Assembly: GCA_965112735.1 (NCBI GenBank)
Contig: OZ218952.1
Coordinates: 3,286,001-3,350,000, forward strand
DNA from: Phaeosaccion multiseriatum
Lineage: Eukaryota > Ochrophyta, other classes
DNA: 64,000 nt
Reading direction: 5' to 3'
Shown: piece by piece, positions 45,201 to 53,909 of the stretch
How positions within the stretch are numbered: the first letter of the stretch is position 1
Layout: each line of letters opens with the position of its first letter
Translations under genes and position numbers: made by a program
The notes under the pieces: generated by a model
What the model was told of the DNA's origin: nothing
Database searches by the model: none
Seen by the model: only the letters and a program-made list of their open reading frames with translations

Positions 45201-48200
45201 GGGAGAGAGGACGGCTCTGCTGAAGGTATCAAAGCCCCCGTGAGCTCCAATGGCAGCCTGGTCCTCCTTACCCTCCGTAAAGTGCGCCAGCAGCCACGCC
45301 ACGAACAACAGGATGGCTCCCTGCCTCTCCTGCCGCTGCCTCTCCAGCCTCTCTCTCTCCGACACCACTCTGCCCCCCCCGGGCACCGGCCCTGACCGAG
45401 AGTGGGGCATGGCCTGCGAGTGGGACTCCGACTGGGACAGTGACTGAGCCAGTGACTGGGCCTGCAGGTGAGGGAGAGGAAGGTCCGTCCGGCTGTACCT
45501 CTCCCCCATGCCCCCCTTAGGGTGGGGGTGCCCTTGCCGCAAGGGATCGGAGAAGGTGCGTGTAAAGCCCAGTACCCCACCACCACCACCACCACCGCCC
45601 GCCCGTCCCCTGGGCTGGGCCGCCCCCCCCCCTGCTCCTCCCCCGCCATCCCCTGGACCAAGGCGGTCAGTGTACATATGGACCTCCAGGCACTGCAGCA
45701 TGTCGACGATGTGGTGCGGGGGCAGGGGAGGCCTGGGCACGTTATCGAACACCACTCCTGCACTGGCCCCCAGAACGTCCAACTCCAGAGTGTACCTTGG
45801 GCAAGCAAGTCAGCAAGTTGGTGAGGGGCAAGTAGGCAAGTTGGTGAGGGGCAAGGACGTCAACGCGCAAGTAAGTCAGGTAAGCGGGTGCAGCTCTAGA
45901 GGAGTATGTGTGTACTGGTTAGAGGAGTATGGGTGTACTGGTTAGAGGAGTATGGGCAGGTGCGCCTTCACAGGTTAGCTAGCAAGGACGGAATCAAAAT
46001 GACCGGTCCCCAACCACCAAGCACACACGACTCGGAAACAAACAAACCAACAAGCAAGCATGCTTCCTCCCCTCCCCTCCCCTCCCACGACCCACCTTAT
46101 GAGCTGTGGCACACTCGATCCATGGCAGATGCGCAAGCGGATCATGCACCAGAGGAAGCGCGTCACCTCGAAGCGAACGTTCTGGAACTTGAGCTGTCGG
46201 TCCCTCCGCTCCAAGGCATTGAGGTTGAAGTTGCCGAGGATGTCTCCGAGCTCCGTGAAGCGGCTCAGAAAAGTCCGAAGGGCTCGCTGGAGCTGCAGTA
46301 CATCGCTATCGGTGTCCATGTCTATCCCTGTGTGCCCCCGAAATCCTCCGCCCCCTTCTTCGTCTTCCATCACCCCCCATCCTCCTCCTCCTCCTTCCGC
46401 TCTACTCTCTCCCCCTCCTTGTCTTTGCTCCCACCGTCCTCCCCCTGCCATCATTGCCCCGTTGTAATTCGCCTGCTCGTCGAACATGTGACCCCCACCT
46501 TGCTGCTGTATCGCCAACTGCTGCTCATCGTAATACCGATCCGCGGCGTCGTAGTCCCGCCCCGCCCCGCACTGCTGCTGCTGCTGCTGTAGCACCAACT
46601 GCTGCTGCTCGTACTGCTGCTCAAACCGTCGCGCATGCTCACGACGATAATGACATCGCTGGTAGTGATGCCACCCGTCGCCCTGCTGATACAGCGGCAG
46701 ACAGAGCGCCGCCAGATTGGCAAACGTGCCGAGGACCCTCTGATGCATGTTCTTGCGTTTGTGGGTGGTGATATGCGAGAAGAGCGTCGCCAGGAAGCCC
46801 TTCTCCGTATGCCCCGGGGTGGACGTAATGTAGTCAACCAGGTGTGCCGTGCAGCTCCTCATGGCCGCGAGGTTCTGAAGGGCGGAGATGACTCGCCGGA
46901 GCACGTCATCCACTTCGTTTGAGTCGCACAGACGTTGCACCAACAGGTCAAGCATCTCGGGCTCCACCTTTTAGGGTGGGTGGGTGGGTGGTCAAGAGGG
47001 GGTGGGCGGGTAAGTTGGTGGATGGGTGGGTGGGTCGAGGGGTGGTTGTCCAAGGTGGGTGGGAGGTTGGTTGTCCAAGGTGGGTGGGTGGTTGGTTGTC
47101 CAAGGTGGGTGGATGATTCAAGTTGGGGTGTTCTACAAGGTGCAGAGCATTATACGCAGCGCACGAACTCTGTTTCTCCTCTTTCTCCCTCCCCTCCTCT
47201 CCCCTCTCCTCCCCTCCATCCCTCTCTCCCTCCATTCCTCTCTCCCTCCCTCGCCTCCCTCGCCTCCCTCACCACCCCCTCTCACTCACCAGCCGCACGC
47301 CGTTCTCCGTCTTCTTGCTGAGGTTCCATACCACACAAGCCATGTTGAGCCTGCACGCCGCCACGTATCGATCCGTCCTCGCCCTCCCCTGCACCTCCTC
47401 ATCCCCCAGCCAGCGCAGCAGGGCGGCCGGGATGGCCTCATCTGCGGCTTGGTACATCTGTATCTTGGAGTCGTCGTGCCAGGAGAGCTTGCAGAGGAAG
47501 GCACTCACCACCACCTGGAGAGGGGGCAACGAGCATGTGTGTGTGTGTGTGTGTGTGAGTGAGAGTGTGCGTGTGTTTGAGTGAGAGTGTGCGTGTGTTT
47601 GAGTGTGAGTGTGCGTGTGTGTGAGGGAGAGAGAGAGTGTGTGTGTGTGAGTGTGCGTGTGTGTGAGGGAGAGAGAGAGAGTGTGTGTGTGTGTACATGA
47701 GAGCGTGTGTGTTGTCATTCCCTGTCACCACCACCCCCCCCATACAACCAACCCTTGACCTTGGTCCATCCTCTCCGTACCACCCCCTCCCAACACCCCC
47801 CCCCCCCAGACAACCAACTCCTGACCTTGGTGGCCAACTGTGAGTAGTTGAGATTGACACACAGTGCCGGCAAGGTCACGAGACACACATCCCCGAGCCT
47901 CCTGGTGGCTTCGCTCACACTCGAAGTATCCCGTGCGTCCCCATCGAGCGGACAGAGACAGCACAACAGACCCACGAGGGACTGGAGAGCCACCTCGGCG
48001 GATCTGCAAGGGGGAAGGGGCAATGCTCCTGCTGCTGCTGCCCCTGCCCCTGCTCGTTGTCCTGCTTCTATACTTGCTTCTGCTCCTCCTCCTGCGGCTG
48101 GTGCTGAGGCTGACGCTGAGGCATCCCCCGGGGGGGAGGAGGAGGTGAAGAAGGAGAAGAAGGAGGAGAACGACGGAGAGCTGGCGACGCCGCCCCCCCC

Positions 48201-49728
48201 ACTTGTACCACCAACCCCCCCACCGCCGCCAGCGGCAAGCGCGGGAGGAGGGGCCAATTTCCTCCCCCCCTCCGTGTCCGCCAAGGCTTCCTCTTGTTTC
48301 CCATCGCCTTCTCCCCCCCTCCCCCCCCTTCCTTCCCCTCCTCCTCTTCCTCCTCCTCCTCCTCCTCCTCCTCCTCCTCCTCCTCCTCTGGCCTGACCCT
48401 CGTGGGCGTGGTGCGGATGGGTGCGGCTGTGGTTGTTGTGATTGTTGTGATGGTTGTAGTGGCTGTGATTGTTGTGATGGTTGTAGTGGCTGTGATTGTT
48501 GTGATGGTTGTAGTGGCTGTGATTGTTGTGGTGGTGTGCGGATCGCTGGCGCCTGCGCTCGAGCTGCTCCTCTCTATCGAAGGCCTCCACGGCATTGGTG
48601 AGGCCTATGCCAGCCACCTGAATACCGAGGGCGGGGGAGGGGGGGGAGATTGGCGCACGCACATGCACGGCTGGGGGTATGGAATAGGAAGGGGTCACCA
48701 TGCCATACCGTGCCAGTAGGCAGAGAAGGTCTGTTCTCCTGGACCCAGTGGAGCAGGAGGGCTTTCATCCTGACACCCAGCAGGGGAGAGCAAGCAGAGG
48801 AGAGGGAGGACCTTTTACCCTGAGACCCCCAACACACTCACGATTCGGAGCATGTCTGGGTTGCCCTTCAGCACCCACTTGAGCTTCGAAGGGAGGGAGA
48901 GAAAGCGCAGATAGTCCGCCATAGGGGCGAGCTCCCAGGGGCTGCCATGGACGACCAGATGCTTCAGGCGGGCCACAAGCATGCGCATCAGAGCGCGCAG
49001 CACCACGGGGGGTGACGACAGGCTTCGGGCCACGAGACCCCACGTGCATCTCCACACCTTTATAAGGACGGGGGGGTCGAGGAGGGAGGGAGAGAAGGGG
49101 GAAGAAGTGGCGGAGGGAGGGGGGGAGGGCGGGCAAGGAGGTCGATAAGGCTGCTGATTGACTGACTGACTGACTGAACGATCCACTGAGCAGCTGACCC
49201 ACTCCCTCCCTCGCTCCCTTTCGCTCCCTCTGTCCCTCCTTCCCTAGGCGATCCACATTCGTCCGGAAAAGGAGTTTGTAGCTCCCATGGCGCGTTTTGT
49301 TTCTCAGAGCACCTTCGATGGCGTCGTCCAGGAGAACATGGACGACTTCGACATTGACGAAGGAGGAAGCTTTGAAAGACGCAGTCAGCCAGTTTGACTC
49401 TCAAGGTGAGTGAGACGAGCAAGCGCTCAACGGGCTCACAATCAGGCTTAAGGCTTATTCCCCGCTTCCAGGGTGTCGGTGTTGTCCCTCCCTCCCTCCC
49501 TGCCTCCCTCCCTACCTACCTGCTTCTGATGGTTGATCTTTTTTGCCACTTTAAGAGCCTTGACCCTGTCCAGTGCGCCGCTCTTGTGTGCGAGGAGCAG
49601 CACCACGGCCTCTCGCAGAGGCTTGATGCGTTCCTCCGCCATACGCCCACTGTTCACGTTCACCCCCGCGGGGCACACATTGCTCACAGCACCAACAGCC
49701 GCACCGGGTCCTCCCCTCTCTCCTCCTC

Positions 49729-49766
<38 letters not shown>

Positions 49767-50955
49767 CCTCCTTCCTCGTGTGTTTGGGCGGCAGCAGGGC
49801 CGGTGGGCTTGGCGCTGGGCTCTGGCCCCAACTGCTGCGCCTGATGACCCTCCTCGGCGCCCATGCCTGCCTCCTCGAGAGCCTCTGCAATATCCTCCGG
49901 CGCGTAGTGCAGCGCTCGAAGAAGGTCCATGCCACTCACGTTGGTCACCTCGTGCTGCAGCTTGGACTTTCCGTCCTGAGGGATGTGGGAGGGGGTTTGC
50001 GTCATTGGCAGCGGCCCAAAAGCGTGAGGCTCGTCCACGCGGTTGTTGTTTTTCATTCAGTGGACAAAGAATCAAACCCAAAGTGCTTCCCCTCCTTTAT
50101 GCTCTTCCTCTTCCTTCCTCCTTCCCCTCCTTCCTCTGGTCTTACCTGCGCGTTGAACCAGGCCGTTACTTCTTCGCATGTCATGCGAGTCAGATCCACC
50201 GCCGCCACTTGCTTCCTCAGGTTGTCCCCTCGGTCCACAGCTTCCCCTGTTCCAGTGGGGTCATCCCCTCCTCCCCCTCCTCCCCCTCCTGCTCGTCCTC
50301 CTCCTCTCGCTGCCCCCGCCGAAGAAGAAGCCGCAGATTCTTGTTGGGGCTTTGCGAGAGCTCTGTACGCGGACGGATTGCTGCCGCTACCGTTACCGCT
50401 ACTATTATTGTCAACTCCTCTGGGAAGCCGCGGTGGCGATGGCTTTAGAGCTGCGATTGGGCCCACTGTTGATGCAGCGGCCCTGCTCCCTGGAGCACCG
50501 GTGGGAACAAGCTCGCCGCTGTCCGCCCTACTCATGAAATCGGAAGGGCGACGCACGGGGCTCCCTGCGGGACTCTTGAGTTGGGAGAGCTTGGAGGAGA
50601 GGGGCGTAGGGCTTCTGGGGTTGGGGTGAGGGCTAGGACCCAGGCTTGCAGGCGGAGAGGGGGATCTGATGCTCTTTGCTGCCCCCCCTCTGCCCGCATC
50701 TTCCACTGCGGCGGCTGCTGCTGCGGTCTCTTTTCCCCTTCCCTCTTGTAAAGACAAGTTTTTACTGGCTGCTGCGGGCTCGTCGCCTACCTTCTCCCCT
50801 CCCTCGCCTGGCCATGCACGACTACTCGTTGCCGCCATCGTCGGCACCGCGGGGATCTGAGCTTTGTCCCCCGCTTTATGGGGAAGGGACGTGCCGTCGT
50901 CCTCCTCCTCCCTCTCGTGCTCCCCTGGTCTCGCTGCAATATTATTTCTCTCCAT
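19538..50955 (-). CDS. Giant SAM-ARM-ankyrin-polycystin channel protein
   Basis: Some 47 exons on the minus strand run from the ATG at 50955 to a stop at 19538 or about 19599, giving roughly 19.7 kb of coding sequence and 6,500 residues. Phase at each proposed donor matches the next acceptor from exon 1 to exon 46; weak points are the exon 3 and exon 10 donors, 36.68-37.06 kb, and the last exon. Domain order is SAM-like, armadillo-like arrays, IQ-like motif, Gly/Gln-rich linker, seven ankyrin repeats, six-helix channel with a PKD2-type extracellular (TOP) domain between S1 and S2, and an armadillo-like C-terminal region. It is expected to be a membrane cation channel, perhaps at flagella or another membrane with scaffolding partners (inference). 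Polycystin-2 itself lacks these N-terminal repeats. Splitting into two genes near 34.8 kb is possible, but the exon 23/24 phases join cleanly. Details are in the block entries below. Confidence 0.75.
23576..23826. repeat. (CCCT)n microsatellite, intron 39 of giant gene
   Basis: Roughly 120 bp of pure CCCT followed by CCCTCTCT variants, ending just before the exon 39 donor at 23831-23832. On the gene strand it is a GGGA-rich purine tract starting near the donor. Confidence 0.9.
26030..26150. repeat. (GGGA)n microsatellite, intron 35 of giant gene
   Basis: Plus strand GGGA repeat, read CCCT on the gene strand immediately upstream of the S6 exon acceptor, so it can serve as polypyrimidine tract. 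Confidence 0.85.
27740..27911. repeat. (GGA)n microsatellite, intron 31 of giant gene
   Basis: Near-pure GAGGAGGAG on the plus strand (CTC/CCT on the gene strand) between the S1-S2 loop exon and the S2 exon. Confidence 0.9.
30003..30090. repeat. (AC)n microsatellite touching a 5' splice site
   Basis: The AC array and its ATAC variants run to 30090, the last intron base before exon 28 (30091). On the gene strand the intron therefore opens GTGTGTGTATG and continues as (GT)n. Confidence 0.9.
30719..30880. repeat. (AGTC)n microsatellite, intron 26 of giant gene
   Basis: About 150 bp of AGTC tetranucleotide ending 40 bp from the exon 26 donor. Confidence 0.9.
31380..31510. repeat. CCATCCACTGCC tandem repeats in an intron
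   Basis: About nine units of CCATCCACTGC(C) type with CCACCCGTCCACTGCC variants. Single or paired copies of the same sequence occur at 20322-20365, 20860, 23474-23520, 27070, 40310-40330, 41155, 41578-41605, 44172-44195, 53165, 57348 and 58322. Confidence 0.85.
32065..34756 (-). other. Giant gene exon 24: Gly/Gln-rich linker
   Basis: A 2,692-nt exon that enters in phase 2 from exon 23 and leaves in phase 0 to the first ankyrin exon. It encodes about 900 residues with very long Gly runs from (TCC)n on the plus strand (33337-33475, 33895-33990, 34430-34500, 32700-32795), Gln runs, and islands of ordinary sequence such as [32 protein letters not shown] and [19 protein letters not shown]. It includes copies of the dispersed 15-mer read as AVGDTA and LVIQHQQ, and YGQ repeats from the CATATG family. 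Confidence 0.65.
34918..35030. repeat. (CCGT)n/(CCCT)n microsatellite, intron 23
   Basis: CCGT units flank a central CCCT run between exons 23 and 24 of the giant gene, the intron that joins the armadillo and channel halves. Confidence 0.9.
35043..37051 (-). other. Giant gene exons 19-23, partly uncertain
   Basis: Well-supported exons are 36576-36678 (armadillo-like, [18 protein letters not shown]), 35572-36228 and 35043-35213 (LLILASFHW...[12 protein letters not shown]). The exon at 36576 leaves through an AG/GCAAGT donor, a second GC-AG intron, and its phase 2 matches the next acceptor. A 15-nt exon at 37037-37051 and a short exon near 36930-36970 are possible but unproven. Exon 22 encodes a long polyglycine run from a TCC (minus-strand GGA) repeat at about 35755-35930. 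Confidence 0.5.
35341..35575. repeat. Tandem CCATATGCCTGCC-family array in an intron
   Basis: About a dozen units of TGCCCATATGCC/TGCCCTTGTACC type fill the intron between exons 22 and 23 of the giant gene, right up to the exon 22 donor. It is the densest cluster of a family also seen at 1978, 15960-16050, 21050-21100, 26515-26600, 33126-33160, 40983 and 44690-44730. Confidence 0.9.
37511..37725. repeat. (AGTC)n microsatellite, intron 17 of giant gene
   Basis: Over 200 bp of CAGT/AGTC with an internal duplicated block (GTGAATCAGTCCGTCAGT twice), ending 25 bp from the exon 17 donor at 37748-37749. Confidence 0.9.
39133..39176. repeat. (CACT)n array at the exon 15 donor
   Basis: About eleven CACT units end exactly at the exon 15 edge (39177). 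On the gene strand the intron starts as tandem GTGA units, giving GTGAGT every 4 bases. Confidence 0.9.
42120..42220. repeat. (AC)n array at the exon 12 donor
   Basis: The array of AC with some GC variants ends at 42220, immediately before exon 12 (42221), so the intron begins GTGTGTGTGT on the gene strand. Confidence 0.9.
44240..44400. repeat. CCCT/CCGT microsatellite, intron 9 of giant gene
   Basis: CCCT-rich repeat with CCGT interruptions between exons 9 and 10, containing a TTGCTTCCGTCC duplication, close to the exon 9 donor. Confidence 0.85.
47000..47118. repeat. GGTGGGTGGxTGTCCAA minisatellite, intron 6
   Basis: Units of GTTGTCCAAGGTGGGTGG recur at about 47047, 47071 and 47094 in the intron between exons 6 and 7, within a GGTGGGTGG-rich region. 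Confidence 0.8.
49520..50955 (-). other. Giant gene exons 1-2: N-terminus, SAM-like domain
   Basis: Exons are 50146-50955 and 49520-49975 (phase 0). The first 245 residues are Ser/Pro/Gly-rich and probably disordered. A SAM-like fold spans the intron: [18 protein letters not shown] at the end of exon 1 continues into [20 protein letters not shown] in exon 2, keeping the E-V-xx-W helix and the S-G-xx-LL helix of SAM domains. An Ala run and a Lys-rich helix follow. Confidence 0.7.
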
Positions 50956-51215
50956 CCTCTATGCGCCCGGCATAAGCCTTCTCCCTATCCCGTCATATCT
51001 TGCGTGCTTCTGCCGCCTTCTCGTACTCAAACCTGCCTTGGCTTGTCTGACTGGCTCAGTATTGTCCACCGATTTTCATGGCCAAAGGCTTGATACGGAT
51101 ACTCGATACTCTGCACTCTGGACGGAAGGTGGAAAAATTCGATACAACTGTATCAAAACCTGGACGACGGGATATCACGACGGTTGCATGTCCTTGACGT
51201 GGTGGTCATTTATGA
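50956..51215. promoter_or_regulatory. Divergent promoter, giant channel / ankyrin-BTB
   Basis: The 260 bp between divergent starts is less GC-rich than its surroundings. It contains repeated GATAC (GATACGGATACTCGATAC at 51093-51110) and the inverted repeat GATACA-AC-TGTATC near 51141-51154. No classical TATA box was seen. Confidence 0.45.
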
Positions 51216-53716
51216 ATGTTGACAAATGGCAAACCTACGCCCCTCCTTCCTTTCCAGATAAAAGATCATCCACACCAACAAAGCATGTACATTGAGGAAG
51301 CACTTACGAGAGTGGAAGCATGGGATGAAGGGACCAAGGAGGAAGTGCTTGCTGCCATCCTCGTGTCGGTGGATTTGAATGACACCATCAATGAAGGATG
51401 CCCACTTCTTCACACGCTCGCTGCGGTAAGAGGATGGACCTCAGGACGGGGGGGGGGCGTGGTGTCTCTGCTGATGGAGTGCGGGCTCGCGTTGCCGCCC
51501 ACAGCAGTAGAACAGGCATACGATCACGGACACATGGAGGCGGCAAGAGAGTTCATAGAAGAGGGCGCAGATTGCCTAGGCTTGTGGCATTGCGCATGGA
51601 TAGGCAACACAGGAATGATGCGCTTCTTGTTGGGGAAGGGGGCGAACGTGTCGGGGGGCTTGCATGGTGCTGCTCGCGGGGCGCAGCTGGAGGCGGCGAA
51701 GATGTTGTTGGCGGCGGGCGCGGGGGTCAATGAACGGAATGCGTCGGGCGAGACACCCGCCCAATCCTGCGTGATCAATGACAGCTTTACATCCGAAGAA
51801 GAAAGAGTCCAGGTTCTTCTACTCTTGCTCCAGTATGGGGCCGATGTACACGTCAAGGATCGACACGGGTGGTCTCTCCTGCACCATGCCGCTTCCTCCG
51901 GCGCCGCTGGTTGCGTAGGCGTACTTGTTGCAAAAGGAGTCGAACTGGAAGAAGACAATGGTGAATGCCAAACCGCGCTACATTTGGCCTCATCGAGGGG
52001 GCATGTGTGTTGTGTGGAGGCCCTCGTAGGCGCCGGGGCTGCGGTCGAGGCCGTGAACGGGGATTGTCTGACCCCGCTCCTGTGTGCCGTGAGGGCGGTG
52101 TGTGAGGGAAAGACAGAGGGGAGGGAGTGCATCAGCACACTACTTGCCGCCGGAGCGTCTGTAGCAGTGTGTAGCCCCATGGAAGGGTGTACACCCCTCC
52201 ACATCGCCGCCGCGGGGGGGAACCTGAGGTGCGCCCACATGCTGGTGGAAGCCGGGGCGGATGTCAACAGCCTTGCCACGGGGGCGAGGGAGGGGCAGAG
52301 CCCTCTGGTGTTCGCCATCAGGCCACCGAAAGATGCCGTGATTGGGGACAACGACGAAACACTCGTCATCGACGAGTCTCTGTCAAGGTTGATCAAAGTG
52401 GAGAGTATTCAGTGGGGGGACGTTGAAGGAGAGAAGGACGAGAGGGAAGAGACGGCCGCATTCTTGCTCCGAGTGGGTGCGATAGTGGACGAAGCCGCCA
52501 TCGTCAAGGCGGGAGAGGGGGGTATGGGTGGCATGATTGCCGCATGGATGAACAGCGCCAATGAGACGCGGGATGCTCTGCGTGAGCGTGTTGGGGTTCT
52601 CTCTGACCACATGGTGGGGTGTGTGGCTGGCTTCTCCTCCGATGGGGCGCTGGTGGGCGCCGCGGGTGGTCGAGGGCAAGTGGTGTGTGTGAGCGTGATG
52701 GACAAGAGAGAGAGAGGCGGCGAGGGAGCAGAGGAGAGGCATTTCTCATTGAGTCTGTCGCTGGTGGAGCAGCTGGCCGGGCTCAGTGCCGGCGACGGGG
52801 ACCGAGGGGAGAGGCTGACGGGCATCGTGAGTCACCTGCTTGACCCGGGGGGGTACGGCTTCCGGGAGGAGGGTGGCGCCGGAGAGGCCGGGGGAAGGGA
52901 GAAGGGGAAAGGGAAGGAGAAGGAGACGGAGACGGAGAAGGAGAAGGAGAAGAAGAAGAAGAAGAGCGCAGAGGAGAGAGCACATAGGGGTGTGCGGCTG
53001 GAGTGTGATGGTGAGTGGCCTTCACGGGAGGGAGGGGCGGGCTGAGTTGTGTCTTCCGTAGGCGGTGCACACAAGTCTTCCTTCGGTGCTTGCCTTCTCT
53101 TGCCCCTCGTTGTGACCTCTCGCTGTGCTGTCCTGTAGGACTGAAGCAACGGAGCACACACTCAGCCATCCATTGCCATCCATCCACGCCCCGCCCCTCC
53201 CTCCCTCTTGTCCCACCCCACCCCGCTGCCCCTCCACGAACGGCAGGCACGGACTTTACGCCGGACGGCTTTGCGGCGGTGGTGTCGTTCCTGACCACCG
53301 GTACAGTGGAGCATGTTCTTACAAGCAAGAGCAGGAAGAGGAAGAGGGGTGAGGAGGATGGAGAGAGCAGTAGCAGTAGCACTGGCGGTGGCGGTATTTT
53401 CAATGGGGAGCTTGCCAAGCTTGCCCTGCAAGCGGCGGACTTCTTCTGTATCGAGGGTATGGAGGAGGAGGTGCTCGTGCTGATGGCAGCCTACGGCTTT
53501 GAGCTGCAAAGCGAGAGAGACGAGGAGGAGGAGGAAGAAGAGGGGGAGGAAGAGGGAGAGGAGGAGGAGGAGGAGGAGGAGGAGGAGGAGGGGGGGGGGG
53601 GAGAGGGGGAGGAGGAGGACGGAGAGGATAGGAGGGGAGGCGGGAGGAAGAGGGGGGGAGGAGGCCAAGGAGGGAGGAAGAGGAGGACGAGGAGGAGGAG
53701 GAGGAGCGATAGGTAG
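51216..53716 (+). CDS. Ankyrin-repeat protein with BTB-like C-terminus
   Basis: Two exons, 51216-53010 and 53247-53716 (phase 1), encode 754 residues. Residues about 90-400 hold seven or more ankyrin repeats, e.g. GMMRFLLGKGANV, GWSLLHHAASSGAAGCVGVL, ECQTALHLASSRGHVCCVEAL and GCTPLHIAAAGGNLRCAHML. A Lys/Glu-rich linker ends exon 1. Exon 2 has a segment resembling the second half of a BTB/POZ fold (DGFAAVVSFLTTGTV ... LALQAADFFCIEGMEEEVL), then a Glu-rich and Arg/Gly tail. Such proteins often act as CUL3 adaptors or scaffolds; only the half-domain is visible, so that is inference. The start may instead be the ATG at 51285, since an acceptor-like TTCCTTTCCAG lies between the two. It is head to head with the giant channel gene. 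Confidence 0.75.
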
Positions 53717-53725
53717 GGGAGGAGG

Positions 53726-53909
53726 ACAAGCTGTAGTAGTAGTAGTAGTAGTAGTACTAGTAGTAGTACTAGTACTACTAGTACTAGTAGTAGAAGGACT
53801 AGTAGTAGTGGTAGGAGGCCTTGGAGGAGTTATTTTAATTTAATTTTAAAATTAAAACATACAAAATGGACAAGAAGTAAGCAACAATTGTAGCAGTTGG
53901 AGTAGCAGA
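53726..53909. repeat. (GTA)n and AT-rich palindrome with gene-tail remnant
   Basis: 53731-53810 is a GTA/CTA repeat that folds back on itself (TAGTACTAGTACTACTAGTA). Then GCCTTGGAGGAGTTAT (53818) matches the tail of the Cys-rich gene. An AT-rich stretch with the perfect palindrome TAATTTTAAAATTA follows, and 53885-53909 repeats a 25-bp sequence found again at 54561-54585. This looks like the leftover 3' end of another gene copy. Confidence 0.65.

Larger units (their letters stand above)
37380..49397 (-). other. Giant gene exons 3-18: armadillo-like repeats
   Basis: Proposed exons, 5' to 3': 49257-49397, 48842-49057, 47826-48617, 47290-47514, 46096-46967, 44815-45795, 44402-44531, 44012-44134, 42649-43724, 42221-42386, 41614-41787, 40448-41375, 39177-40289, 38801-38860, 37750-38480, 37380-37486. 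Armadillo-type helices (hydrophobic, with GG-x-L and N/S-A-x-x-x-L-x-N-L patterns) are clearest at 46096-46967, 39177-39350 and 37800-38480, for example [11 protein letters not shown] and [12 protein letters not shown]. Exon 5 has a 27-bp tandem repeat encoding HSHYNHHNN (48441-48536). Exon 11 has acidic and [19 protein letters not shown] basic stretches. Exon 18 carries an IQ-like motif ([13 protein letters not shown]), a possible calmodulin site. Exons 3 and 10 rely on weak donors. Confidence 0.65.

Noticed and set aside
51216-53716. Ankyrin-BTB gene as a 5' part of the giant channel gene
   Set aside because: It is on the opposite strand with its own start region, so it cannot be spliced to the minus-strand exons.
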